Below the pieces are notes generated by a model, which ran no database searches, was not told where the DNA came from, and was given only the letters and a program-made list of their open reading frames with translations. The position numbers and the translations under genes are program-made. From Smittia aterrima (Eukaryota; Arthropoda; Insecta; Diptera; Chironomidae): a stretch of DNA of 64,000 nucleotides. How positions within the stretch are numbered: position 1 is the first letter of the stretch; each line of letters begins with the position of its first letter. Positions 31,777 through 44,600 of the stretch are shown in pieces. The stretch spans positions 27,404,001 through 27,468,000 of the forward strand of contig CP093831.1 in the NCBI GenBank assembly GCA_033063855.1, read 5' to 3'.

Positions 31777-34218
31777 TCAAGTTGACAATTTCATTTTCTT
31801 AACAATCAATAAATATTCCTGCAGCTCTTGATCATCAATATCTGTGTGTCTCTTTAAATGATTTCTCATGTAAGCTGCGCGATTTACACGAAAACTACAA
31901 TTGTTGATTGGACACTTCGCTCGTTCCTCGTGTTTCTCTTTTTGATGTGCTATCAGTTTTTGCTTGGTGTTGTAACCTTTGTCGCAGCCAGGAAAATCAC
32001 ATTTGAAATCTTTCAATCCGAAGTGATCATTGCGCTTGTGACCCTCGAGTTCTTTCGGTCTTAAAAATTTCTTTACGCATCCTTCAAAATCGCAATGAAA
32101 TTTCTTTTCCTTGTGATGAACTGCGTGAACTCCTAGATTCTTTTTTGTGTAGAAACTTATTCCGCAAACATCACAAACAAAATTCTTTGGCTTTCCAGCC
32201 GCAGGATGTTGCTCAAGTACATGATTTTTAAGACTACGGATTGTAGCAAAAGACTTCTCGCAGAATTTGCATTTAAATTCGAACTTTGTTTTGAGGTGAA
32301 CAGCGAGGAAGTGATTTCTTAAACTAAACTTAATCTTGAAAAGCTTTGCACACACATCGCATTCATAGATTGATCTGCAAAGTCAGAAAAGTTAGTAAAC
32401 AACGTATTTTGATTTAATTTGACTTACTTTTGGAATTCAATTGCAGTTTCAGGATGGTGCTGCAAGAAGCGATTGACCCAAGCTTTAACTATTGAAGGAC
32501 TACCTCGATTTTGATTTTTAAAGATATGCGAGACAATCATACAAATGTCAGAGTGTTTCTTTGTGTCGCCCAATTCATTACAAGCAACGATCCAATCGGC
32601 AAGTCTCGTCTCCAATGCGCGAGGAATTTGTGGTTCTTTTGATTTTCTCGTGAAACCAAGTTTATGTCTGCGACTCAACGTTTGATTAGGAATTTGGTAT
32701 TTCCTTGCAGTCGCACAAATTTTAGCTCCATTTTGAATTTCCTCCAAAGCAAGTTTCATCGTTTCCTCGGTAAATGATTTTATTCCAGCGTTGACAGCTT
32801 GTTCTTCGATCCAATCAGTTTCGTTTTTTAAATTATCTGAAGCTTTGTCGTGTGGAAGATTCTCAGTTGATTCATCGGAAATTGGTTTCCAATCCAATAC
32901 ATTTGGCAGAAGCACATCAGGATTTCTCTTTAGAAAACTTCGGAACCAGCTGTCATTGAATTCATTTGGGATCGTGGATGAGTCGAGTTTGGATAAATGA
33001 GTTGCAGCATCGAGAACATTTTGTTTCGTCTTTGGATCAAGCATTTCGCCAGAAGTTATGATCCAATTTGCAATTTTCCGATCAAATTCTTGAGGAGAAC
33101 TCGATTTGTCGCCAAAATCCTTCAAATGTGATTCCGAAATGTTGAACTTCAATGCTGCGTCCGTGATGAAAGATCCTTTGTCGATTGCTTTCAAGGCTTT
33201 GTCAAGATCGATTTGTAATTGATGAATTTGCACTTCTCCTTTTCTAATTTCTTCTAAAACTTCCTCGAAATCGTGATCCGCCTGAGGATTCGATTCTCCT
33301 TGATCAACTTCAATCGAAAAGTTTTCAGAATCGTTTGAAAGTTGAGGAATTTCTAATTCTCGTTGATCACATTCAGTGTTGATGTCTGTGTTTGCTTCAT
33401 TGTTCCAGTCATCAGCGTTCCATTCGTAATCTCCTAAATCTTCTTCTTTTATAGCCAAAATGTTGACGACAGGATTGAAATCGATTTGCTCCATTTTAAT
33501 CTCGCAAAGCTCAAATTGTTCGCAGTTCAAATGCTTTTGGATGATCGTTGATCTGAAGTAATGAAAGTCATTTACTTGGGCGTAGCAGGAAATGCAGAGA
33601 GAACTCGATGAAGCTGTCGGCAATCGGAGAACCTTGAAAATAAAGAATGAATTAGAAGAAATTAAGATTTAGATAATGTTTGCTTACATTCGAAGGGAAA
33701 ATTTCGTTTATTTTCATCTCGAGATATCCTTTCACTGTTTTACTTTCTGTTTGATTCTCGAGCGACTCAAGGCAGAGTCTGCAGTTACTTTTAGGATTTT
33801 CTGAGGCTTCCTTCTTGTAATCGTCATTTTCTCTGGACACTTTTGATGTTTTTTGTTTTCCCAGCTCTGGGTGACGTCGTAGAAATCCATAATACCATTT
33901 TGCTGAAAGAGTTTTGTGCTTTCCATTCTTTTGTCGAAGAATTTTTATTGCAGCATTAATAACCTCACGTCCCGTTGCTGGGTTTCCGCTTTCAGCGCAT
34001 TCAATAACAAATTTGACAATTTCAGTTTCTTCCGATGAGTTCAGACGTAGAGGATTTCCCATTTTGTTACTTCCGTCTTTGAGACTGTGTCTTCTAATTG
34101 TTTGGTTTGGAATATTAAAGTGTTTACTTGCTCTGGAACACGTCATCTGACCACTTCGGACAGCATCAACTGCCACTTTCAGGTCGGCTAAAGTATAATT
34201 TGCTCGTCGTTTTACCAT
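31777..34218 (-). CDS. ZAD-psq/CENP-B-C2H2 protein, unit J (first of left array)
   Basis: Exons 33688-34218, 32428-33632 and 31777-32374; 777 residues. Exon 1: psq (about 6-45), CENP-B (about 56-118, KWYYGFLRRHPELG), CRLC (146-149). Exon 2 is a mosaic. Its end (PETAIEFQK) is the H/I type, but the middle reads NVLDWKPISDESTENLPHDK, a form found only in the right-hand array (L-O have VLDWK), while ATARKYQIPNQTLSRRHK recalls unit A. The first psq of exon 2 has SFITDAAL for SSITDAAL, also seen in unit O. The fingers are near-identical to unit I, with one linker change (VCDVCGISFY). J is the copy nearest Ptp10D on this side; nothing codes for protein between its promoter and 35063. Confidence 0.84.
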
Positions 34219-34246
34219 TTCTTTAAATTTTTAAAGTAATTCTTGA

Positions 34247-34314
34247 TTTTTGTTTGTTTTGATTTTTTTGCTATAAAAATGATTCTTCTTTCTAGCAATT
34301 TAAAAACGACAGTT
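34247..34314 (-). promoter_or_regulatory. family promoter block, unit J
   Basis: Minus strand AACTGTCG (34307-34314; one base off the family form), TTGCTAGAAAG, TTTTATAGC and AATCAAAACAAACAAAAA. No further copy of the family lies upstream; the array ends here. Confidence 0.5.
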
Positions 34315-35062
34315 GAGATTTTTTATTTTTAATAAAAATCTTCATTTTCAAATTTTTCAATTTATCAAGCTGAAAACAGAAAATAAAGAAATCGAAAAGA
34401 GTTTGTCATTTGTTTGATATAAAATCAATAATTTATTGATCTAGCATTTTAAAGAATTTTCTAAATAGATGTTAAAATTAACATTTAAATTCATCCAATT
34501 TGTTGAGAAGTAAAAGAACTTTCCTTTTTGATTTGACTCCACCGGTTGCGAGAATTGAATGAAACGAGAATTGCAAATGACTAAACACTCGTCGTTCGTC
34601 ATAAAAAATAATAAATAGCTTCATAGATGAGACAACATTGAATTTGATTCTCAATTAAAAGTGAACATTAATAATTTCTTCGTTTGAAAATACGCAAAAT
34701 GTACATTTTGGGTGATTGGCGCTGACTAAGTTGATAGTTTACTTTACAATAATCTTGAAATAGTTTTTCTATAGTGAAACTGTAAATTGTGTGGGGGCGA
34801 GGACTTTAGCCTTCGCATAATTCGTAAAAAAATACTTCAAACAGAAATTAAATTAAATACATCTCATCGTAGCTTGATACTTCTCGATATATTTAAAAAG
34901 ATTATTGTATCAGACTTTTTCTTTTCAATTAGAGCCATCGAAGTTAAATCAAAAACAAGAAATGTGTGGAAGTGTGCATGTGACGTCAATGGTAACAAAT
35001 CTAAATAATTCCGATTTTCTTTTTTACTTAAAAATCACAAAAGTCACGTGATGACCGGTCCC
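34315..35062. other. spacer between unit J and Ptp10D
   Basis: About 750 nt, AT-rich, with no supported ORF or RNA gene. It should hold the Ptp10D 3' UTR; a minus-strand AATAAA candidate is at 34432-34437. The short plus-strand ORF at 34787-35008 has no recognisable content. Confidence 0.4.
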
Positions 35063-35094
35063 TTAAATTCCTGATTCGGCGATGCCTTCGTCAT
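35063..35094 (-). CDS. Ptp10D: alternative last exon of the Ptp10D-like gene
   Basis: A strong acceptor (minus strand TTCTCTTTCATCCACAG) precedes 32 nt that, joined to exon 11 (ending at 36308 in phase 1), read DDEGIAESGI and stop exactly in frame. As I recall, fly Ptp10D and Ptp4E end in a very similar peptide. This gives a short C-terminal isoform alternative to the acidic-tail exon at 35662-35915. Confidence 0.65.
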
Positions 35095-35301
35095 CTGTGG
35101 ATGAAAGAGAATTTGAAGTTTAAGAAAAGATTTTTGAAATGTTTCACAGGAAAAGTCAAACAAATCAATCACAAACATAAAAAATATTTAACATAAATTT
35201 GTTAATTGTCTTGTTAGTTGATGTAAAATGTTCTTGTGTCTTGTTAAAAATTATTTTTCTTGAGTGTTCGTGCAAATGTCTCAACCAAAACTGAAATATT
35301 T

Positions 35302-35661
35302 TTACCAACCCATTTGATTGACTTTTAAACCGATCTCATCGAAGCCATTAACACCAACACCATCGTGCAAACATTTGTTGGCATCCGATTGAATCTTAAC
35401 AGCTACGAGATCATTATTATTGTTGTTACAAGTTGTGAGAAGTTTCTGCTCAGAGTTTGCTTCTTCATCGTCTTCATCATCCTGCAATGAGTCTCCGTTT
35501 GTATCCATTTCGTTGTCGCTGTTGTCATTCGATTGGTTGTGGCCGTTAATCTCGACAATTACTTCATCCTGACAAGCAATTAAGACTTTAGCGCCGCTAA
35601 CGCCTCCGCTGATGATACTAGAGTCGCTACTTCGCTTGCTAGTATCATCGTTCTCTTGATG
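35302..35661 (-). other. Ptp10D: in-frame extension after the Ptp10D stop (possible readthrough)
   Basis: The stop of exon 12 is TGA at 35664-35662, followed by C (UGA-C, the leakiest context). The same frame continues with no stop for 119 codons: HQENDDTSKRSSDSS..., an acidic QDDEDDEEAN part, to TAA at 35304-35302. I checked the frame base by base. Composition resembles the tail before the stop (Asp, Glu, Asn, Ser rich). Programmed readthrough is known for many dipteran genes; splicing around the TGA is the alternative. Confidence 0.5.
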
Positions 35662-38600
35662 TCATCTCTCGTCCTTCCAACCTTGATCACTGTCATTTAT
35701 AATTGTTGTTGTGGTATTTTCTGTTGTGTTTGTATTCGTTGTGGTGTCCAAAGTGTTGTCATCGTCGTTGTTTTGTTCTGGCTCGTTCTCAACGAGAGCC
35801 TTCTCCTCATCGTCATCATCGTCAATTCCTTCGTCTTCTTCGATATCTTCTTCAAGAGTCTTTTTGTTTTCGTCTTGAACTTCAGCTACAGCATCTTCAG
35901 TTGCATTATTTACTTCTAAATTTTACAATAATTAAACGATGGATAGTTCGCGAAAGGAAAATTATTTGTCAAAAGGAAGGAGAGAGAGAAGGAAAGAAAT
36001 AAGAATTAATTAAACTTCCAGCACCAGAGAACATCGGTTGAGTGTCTTAAGGTCTTAAGTGCGCCTTTCTCTCTTAATTGTTAATATCAATCTACAATCC
36101 CTTGAATAGTTTCAATTAAATTATCCTGTGCTAACGTGTCCTCTACTCTTTCTCGCACAAAGATTATTCTTTGTTATTTAAAAAGATTTTTTTAAGAGCA
36201 ACTGCGTTTGTCAAAAAAAATTGTTAGAAATTCGACAGAAAGCTTTTGAGTTTCAAAGTGGGAAAAAGCTTTTTCAAAGTTAATCGCCACAATTAGGAAG
36301 AACTTACCTTCGTAACCTTGATTATCGTGGATCTCACGTGGTGGTAAATTGTTCTCATTGCCTTCAAGTACAGCCATTAAGCATTGATGAATACAAATGT
36401 ATTGTTGTTCCGTCTGCACCATCCAAACTCGTTCTGTTATAAAGAATTAAATGAAGAATCGTTTCGAGTCAATTGAAGATCAAATAAAAACCTTTTCTCA
36501 TGAAATAAACGATTCCAAAGATGTCGACATAGTCCGCAACTTGAATTTGTTGCAGAATTCTATCCAAAGTGATGAATGTTCCCGAACGACCAACGCCCGC
36601 ACTACAATGAACGACGATTGGACGAGTTTCCGGTCCAACGCGTTCTCTAAAAGCTCTTACAAAGCGAGCAAGCGTTTGAGGTGGATTTGGCACTCCGAAG
36701 TCAGGCCACGTTGTGAAGTGGAAATGGCGAAGAACTCGTTGAACATCACCCTGAAGAGGAAATGTTTAAAATTAAAAGAACTTTTATAAAATTTGGGTTC
36801 ACTCACTCTTTGCATCATAAACTCTGTGACGATCCAATCCGGATAATGACTGTCATTAAGCAGCGTGACTTTGATGTCACCATAGTAGACTGGCACTGTA
36901 TCCATTGGCCAGTAGTGGTCACTGTAATTAAAATCTCGTTAACATTTAACTCCTTTCGAGCTTTTCAAACAACTCTCACCATTTCTCGCGACCTTTCTCG
37001 TAACATCTCGTTAACATTACTATGGCTCTCGAATTGCTTTCCCAGCACATTCGCCAGAAGTCATCTCGAGTTGAATGAAGTGGCCCTTGCGTGACAATAA
37101 ACTCTCGAGGAGAGTTATGACCGGGCACGTAGTTGGCATTAATGTAATCGGATCCTTCATCGTCGTCGACTGGTTGCAACTTGAATCTCGAGTGATCATA
37201 GGGAAGAATGTTTGTGAAACGGTTTTTAGGACGATTGCAAGGCAAGTCAGCGAATGTGCAAGGTTGATCTCGTCCAACGTGTTTAAGTTCTTCAAATTCT
37301 TCGCTGAATCTGTTTTGAGATTAAAAGAAAATTTAAATATTTTCTGAAGAGAAAAAGAAAAGGTTTCAATTATTTACCGGAAGTCAGAATCAGCTGACAT
37401 CAATCGATAATGTTCAGCAAAGTTTTTGATTAATACTGGTCGACTTGTCTCCATTGTGCTGTCAGGTAGAGACATGTTGTCGTTAGCTCTTGCATCCAAT
37501 GCTCGCTTACAGCCGAATCTTCGTCGTCTCACGACCATCATGGCCAAGAACACGATTAGAATGAGAAGCAATGGCACTGCAATCGCCACGAACAATGATG
37601 TGTTGTCTTGATCTGAAACGATTCGTTAAATTCATTAGAAAAGATTCGAAATTTAAGAATTTCTCAGGGACAAGCGAGGCTCCTACCTTCAGCAACTTTT
37701 ATTTCTTCAAATTCTTTTTGAAAGCATGAGAGGGAAAGCAAATTTAAATTGAAAATTTATCGAAAGCAAAGTCAAATCGAAATCATAAGGAAAACAAAAA
37801 ATCTTCGAACTACAAGAAAAGCTCTTCAGCTCACCCTTGATCACTCTTATTCCTTCTGATAATTTTCATGTTTTGCAATATTTAATTTGAAGAGAAATTT
37901 AGAAACGAAATTATTAAAGGAACTTTTTGTGAACTTACCGGTTTGGATTGGGAAACTGTAAGCTGTGTCTGTGAATTTATCAGGAGCAGTGAACGCTCGG
38001 ATTTTAACTCGATAAGTCGTTCCAGACTTGAGTGGTCCATTGCAATAACCTTTCAGACGATTGTCGCAGTTCTCAGCTCCAATAATGAAATCCTCGACGT
38101 TAACTGAGCTGTTCTTGAAAGGATAGTAAGGCTCAACAGCTTGATACGGCGGCCAGATCGAGTAAGACTGAACATCGTGCCAACTTGGCATTTCAAGACC
38201 TGACGAGTTCTTGCTGTCATCCTCAGCAACGATGACTGTGTACATGATAACGACGCCGTTCGTGTCTAAGAAATAATTCTTCCTGAATCGAATTTGAATT
38301 GTGTTTGAACTTCTGTGAACTTCAGTTGGCACAACTTGATTGCCTGGCTTTGGTGGAGCGAGAATTGGCATCTTTTGTTTCCAAATCGTCTCAGGTCCGT
38401 AACCAACTGTTGTCTTCGCTTGAATCTTGAAAATGTATGAACTTCCTGGAGTTAAGCCTCGCAACGTTCCTCGCAAGTTCTCAGGATTGAAATTCTTGAC
38501 TTGAGATTGCGAACCATTCTCGAGACTGTAAGAGATCGAGAACTGTCGAATAACTCCATTTTGCTCAGCGACTGGTAAACTCCATTCAAATACAATTTCA

Positions 38601-41600
38601 CTTGGTTGAACGTCGATCGGATTAAACTTGTGGACTCGTCCAGGAACTGACTCTTCAGTTGTAAAAACTGCAGACACTGGAACGCTATTTCGTAAGACGC
38701 TTAGCTCTGTTCCCGATCGAACAACGACTGTGAACGTGTAGTTTCGATGAGGCTTCAAGTCATTTATTGTGATGTGCAGATCGTCTGTGATGTTCGAGAC
38801 GTAATTGTTGTCAACCAAATACTGAACCTCGAATGAGGTGAACTCGCCTTGCGGCTTATCCCACAACAAAGCGATCTCAGTGTCAGTTATTTTCGTTGCG
38901 TTAAGTATTGTTATCGGTTCTGGATGTAACCGGTCTTGACGTTGAATCGGCTGACTAGCGACACCGCCGCTCACAGTCCACATTTTAATATTGTAGAGTC
39001 TCCCAGGCATGAGCCCAGTGAATGTCACTTTGCGGTTTGTGTCGTTCGACAGCTTCTCTTTCTCAGGAATGTTTGGATCGCCAATCGAGAATCTGTAGTG
39101 ATCAAACTTGATTCTCGAGTTTTGCGGGGTTTGTGTGTACGTGAGGGTGACAGAGTTCTTCTCATTTGGATCAAGTCCACTGACGATGAAAATCTCCGAT
39201 TGAATCAACGGCATTGTTCGCACGAGAAGCGATGAAAGGTCACTCAAGAGCATGTAACTGATGACTTGAATCTGGAAATTGTATTCAACGCCAGACATCA
39301 AATCATCAATCAGAATGGAAACCAGCGGCTGTTCCTCTTTCACTTCACCATTTCGATCGTTTTGAATGATTGGACCTAAAAGAAAAATAAAACAGAAAAA
39401 AAAGTTTTTCAATGAAAGAGAAAATAAAAAAAACTTTTTCGATTAACTCACTTATGCTTTGTTCTGAAACATTTTTCGAGTGAATGTGGTCGGGTGAGTC
39501 AGTGGGCCACCAGTTGATCACATAAGTCTCCACTCTGCCTTCAGGTCGAGGCCATTCGAGAGTTATATTGTTCGAGTCAACAAGTGGAACGATGTTCGAG
39601 ACGGGATTCGGTCTCACCGTTTGATTTACGTGCTGAGGATTTGGACTCTCAACTCCGTAGCTCGCTGTATTGACTTGAATCGTATACTTCTCTCCTGGCG
39701 TCATATCAGTAACATCAGCTTCCGTTGAGTTCACAGATGGCAAACGAACCCATTGCTTGTCACTCTCCGTTCGATAACGAATCGAATATTCTGTGAAAAT
39801 TGAATTTTCCGGCGACGACCAATGAACCAACACTGAGTTGCTCGTGACTTTTTCAATCGTCATATTGCGTGGTGAGTTGGGATCTGAAATTGAATTTAAA
39901 GTCAGTGATTTCATTTGCATTTTACTGCTTTTTAAACTCACAAACTGCCTGAAAGTATTCATGAGGTTCGCTTTTCAGTCCATTGCTCAAAGCGAAGACT
40001 TTTACGATGTATCCGGCTCCCGGATAAAGATTCTTAAACACGAGTCGTGTGTCTTTCGTAAGAACAGTCTTTGTGTCGTCTGTGTCGTTCCTCGTGTACA
40101 TCACTTCGTATTGCTCTTGCTTCGAGTTAACGTCGCTCTTCCAACTAATGTTGAGTCCCTCACGGATCGACTTTAAGTCTTCGATGATTGGAGCGGATGG
40201 TCTTGTAACGACGTAAATCGTCGTTTCGTTGGATTCCATTTTCTTCGAAATCGATTGAACTGTTATTGAATAGTTTCGTCCCGGCAATAAATTCTCCAAC
40301 GTGTAACGAATCTTGTCAGTCGTCATTGAACTCGAATCGCCATTCGCTGAGCCATCGACTTCATGATAACTAATGCGATACTCTTCTTGAGTGCTTGAGT
40401 TGTCCGGTGTCCACATGATAATGACAACTCCATTAAACTCAGCGAGATTAACAAGATTCTGGACGGGAAGTGGTTTCAAGGTGACATCAGCTGTTGCTGG
40501 CCACGAAGTTACCTTGCCCGAGACCGTCTTCACCACAACCTGATATGTTTTTCCTGGCTCTAAGTTGTCTTTGAATTCAAGAGAAACCGGAGTTTCGTCT
40601 GTCTTTAAGACTCCTTGTTGTCGTCGCGTCGTTGAGAGCGACACTTGATATTTGTCGAATTCGCTGTTGCCTCGCGGCGGTTCCCACAGAACTCTAAATG
40701 AGTTTTCTGTGATTGAATCCCTGTCAAATGTTACATTTAGCGGTCGCAATGGAACCGTTCGATATTGCGCAGTTGTGGGAAGTGAAATTTCGTCTTCCGA
40801 CATCGTCTGAACTGATATGTTGTAAGCTCGTCCAGGAGTTAATCCTTTGAAAGCTGCTTGAGCAGGCCCTGGCGGCTCTCCTTCCTTCTCCACATACAAA
40901 ACACTTTCAATCGCATCAGGTGGATCAATCGAGACCTTGTAATGCGTGTAGATCCCCGCTGGGTAAGGCGGTTGCCATAAAACCAGCAAAGTCGTCTCAT
41001 TACGGAACCAAACGATGAACTTTCCGGGAGTGTTCGGCTCTAAATTACGGGAAGGGGGATTGATATGTTAATTAAGGTTTCAAGGTTCTTCGCGTAATGA
41101 TTCGGCGATGCAAATATTACTCGAGAGAGTTAGTCAGTTAGCTCTTGCATCGACAAATAAAATAGATTACCTCGTAATATTTTAATATCCAATAAATCTT
41201 TGTGTCTAAGCCGCTCTACATGTTTGCATATTTACATTCGTAATTGATTAGTATTGTATGTTAATTCATATTTTGCGTAAACGCGCGCACCGTTTGTGTA
41301 AGCGTTAGATAATTGAGGGAAGAGAAATAAATAAGTGGAGTTAGATAATTATCAAGTACCTTCAATAATTAATTCTACGATTAAAAGCGAAGATAAGAAA
41401 AAACAAAAGGTCTAATTAAATCAAACGATTCAGCAAAAAAAAATGTTTAAACTATTTTTGAGGAAAATATTTTTTCATTGAAAATTAAAATTCTCTCACA
41501 GATCAAAAGAAAAATTCTCGTTTTTAGAACCGAAAGAAAAAATAATGTAAATAATAAAGTGTACCGTAGACCAACTCAAAGTGCTCTGCTTTACAAAAAT

Positions 41601-44600
41601 CCTCTAACTTTCCAAACAAAACCGAACAATCTATAAAAATTCAAATCGAAAACAAGAAAAATATGTTAATGCACTACACCAAGAAAAATAAACAAAACTT
41701 TGTTATTTGTGTGGCAATTATTTGAAGATGAAAGAGTCTCACTCGTTGTGAAGTTCCTGCTCGTGTAAGCGACGGATTCCTTTCCGTCGAAAATCGTGTA
41801 CGCTTGAATTTGATATGTTGCTCCTGGAGTCAAGTCTTTCATCTGATATTGAAACGAGTCGTCATCGATCAAAATCGTTTTGTTCGCGTATTGATAGTCG
41901 GATAAGCCGAGGATTTTCAGCTTGAACGAAGAGTAATTCCCTTGACTTGGTGGACTCCATGAGATGACGGCATTCTTTCCGCTTCGAACTGTCACTGACA
42001 GATTTGAAGGTGGATCAGGAGCTGAATGATTAAAACGAGAAGTTCGAGTTTATTCGCAACATTGACAAGGTCGAGTGAGCGCTGTGATATTTACCTGTCG
42101 TAATCGAGACTCTCCACGTTAACCAGTCGCGATGTGTTTGGTTTGTGTAGAAAAGCCAAAAGTTATAATTCGTCCCCGGAAGCCCATTAGAGAACTGAAT
42201 GGAATCTCCGATGTCCCGTGACGATATCGTCGTGTTTGGTGGTGGATATCCATAGGGCGGATCGTACACTAAACGATAAAATCCATCTTGTTGCTTATTC
42301 ACATCAGAGATTTCTATCACGAGGTCAGCACAAAAGCAATTCTGCAACAACAAAAAAAGAGCAAATAGTAAATTATGAGATCGACTAACAAAGAGTTCCG
42401 ATTGCGAAACTGACAATTGATTGGGGACATTCTTCGAATCGGACCATTGAGCATTTAATCGTTGCGACATATAAAGTCACAATGAGTTAATTGTGAGTCG
42501 AACAACAATTTATCGAACCGGTAATCACTTCAATGACTTTTTGTTATTTATTTAACAAAAGTCGGTTGTGAAATTAAAAATTCTCTTTCGGCTGCGAATG
42601 AAAGTTTGAGATTGATGCAACCCTCAAGACTTGACAAATTTGATGGAAATTTGTTGAGAAATAATTTAAATGTCTTCTTCAATCATGAACGCATGAAGGA
42701 TCCGTCAATTTATCTCTTCCCGTCTCTTTCGTTATCGCGAGAGGGGAAAATGTTTGTGCCTTGTTTTTTCGTCGTTTAATATCCATTTGTTCCACCACAT
42801 GCAACTCATTTCCTTCCTCACAAACAGCAAACGCTGCTGGATGAAAAATCTTTCTTCTAAGTGCTCTCACGAATTGATAAATTCACTTCTCTCGTTCAAT
42901 AACGTGTCAATTTAGAAAGTCCATTGGCTGAGATATTTTTTCCTTCATTCATTTTTTTTGTCATCGCTCGATAAAGTATTTGGCATGGCTGAGTCGAATC
43001 CGCAAACGATCGGAAACATTCAAGTGCGCTGTGCCTTTGCTTTCGTTATGCATGTAAATTTGTTTTCTAAAAACGATTGAGAAATTCAAATGACCACGAA
43101 TAGAACTGAGAAACAACTTTCCGTTGCTCAAGAAGTTGCACAAACTCTTTTCGTTTCAAATAATAATTTGTCCAGGAAAACACATCCAGAGCTTTGATTG
43201 CTGGGGAGAGTCGTTGCATGTTAAACCATAATTTCTTTGTCTTGTAACAAAGTTTGTTTCTTTGTCTCTTTCATGTAACAACGCGGAGCTCACATGTGTT
43301 CGCTATAAAACGATTAATTACAGAGATTTTTTTTCGCGCAAACTGCTCAATTAAGCGTAACAAGTTAATAATTGCACATGCAATCGGTGGTTAGCATGAC
43401 GTCATTGCTTGAAAGCTATAACTTCCCTTTTGTTTGATTGATTTCTTGTCTTTGAAACGCAAAACCGCGATTCAACGTTTTTTATTTAATTTCCTTTCAG
43501 TTTGTCTGAGAGCTCTTGGTGAGACAATGAATGAAGCTCGACAGCAAATATTCAATAACGAATAAAAAAACGATCTAAGAGGGGTGCGAGAATTATGTCA
43601 TCGAAAATGTTTTATGAATTGTTTTTTGATTAAATTCTGAACTGACATCAGCAGAAAAAAAAAGTGATTTCAATGCTGACTTGTCATTTAAACATACGAA
43701 GCTCCGGAATTGAGTTTTTTCAGGCGTGGAAATAAAAACAAAACAGAGAACATAATAAAAATGTCTTTAGCTCGGGAAAATATATTAGAACGACACTCGA
43801 GGAATCATGAGCGGCTGAATGAAACGTGAAAGCATTTAACGAGATTAAATGATTTGTTGAATGGCAATTCACGTTTCGCAATCATTTTACGACAATTCTG
43901 CGGTTACCAACTCTGCCGGTTGGGAAAATTTTCTCTCGAGTCACATTCAACACTTTTAAACAAACACACACACACACACTCACTTTCCTCAAAGGCCAAA
44001 TAAGTGGTTTTCGTTTCTTTTCTCTACACATTAAAGCCATTTCGAAAAGAAATGCTGCTTAACTGGAGAAACGTTTGTTTCTCTTCTGCGGAATTCGCAG
44101 ATTTCATTTTCACGCTTCGCAGATATAAAAGCAAAAGCAAAAAATGATGGAAATGTTGTTTTTGTGCGAAAGGAGAAGGAAACATCAAGAAGGAATCACG
44201 TACGACACAATCACCTTATTCTTCTGGATTAAAAGGGCGCTTTATGGTTGAGGCGTCAATGAAAGGAATTGGATCGCACTACGAGAGAAGTTTTCAGGGG
44301 TTGAGCATGATAATCTTAAGTGGAAGCTGAAATGTTTTTCTTTCGGTTTGATTCCTCTGCTTTATATCAATCTTCACGTCCCAGAAGTTGAGCAACATTA
44401 GATCGACGTAAAAAATGCTGTTTACATTCATTCGGAGTCGATAGGAGAGCAGCACTCTCGTGAATAAAGATTTTTCCCTTGATATTAGAAGCTAAATACT
44501 TGAGAGGTCTTTAATTATTCAGTAGACGCTGAAGATATTGTTTGGAGATAACTCTGAGAAATTGAATTATCCATTCATTAGCCAGCACATAAAATTGAAT

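Noticed and set aside
7509..34218. A large satellite or transposon array rather than genes
   Set aside because: Frames, splice sites and phases are kept in all ten copies with mostly in-frame length differences, which argues for protein-coding constraint.
37020..37295. Second minus-strand frame over the PTP domain (MKNLNTLDEINLAHS...)
   Set aside because: The other minus-strand frame contains the invariant PTP motifs and joins both neighbours in phase.
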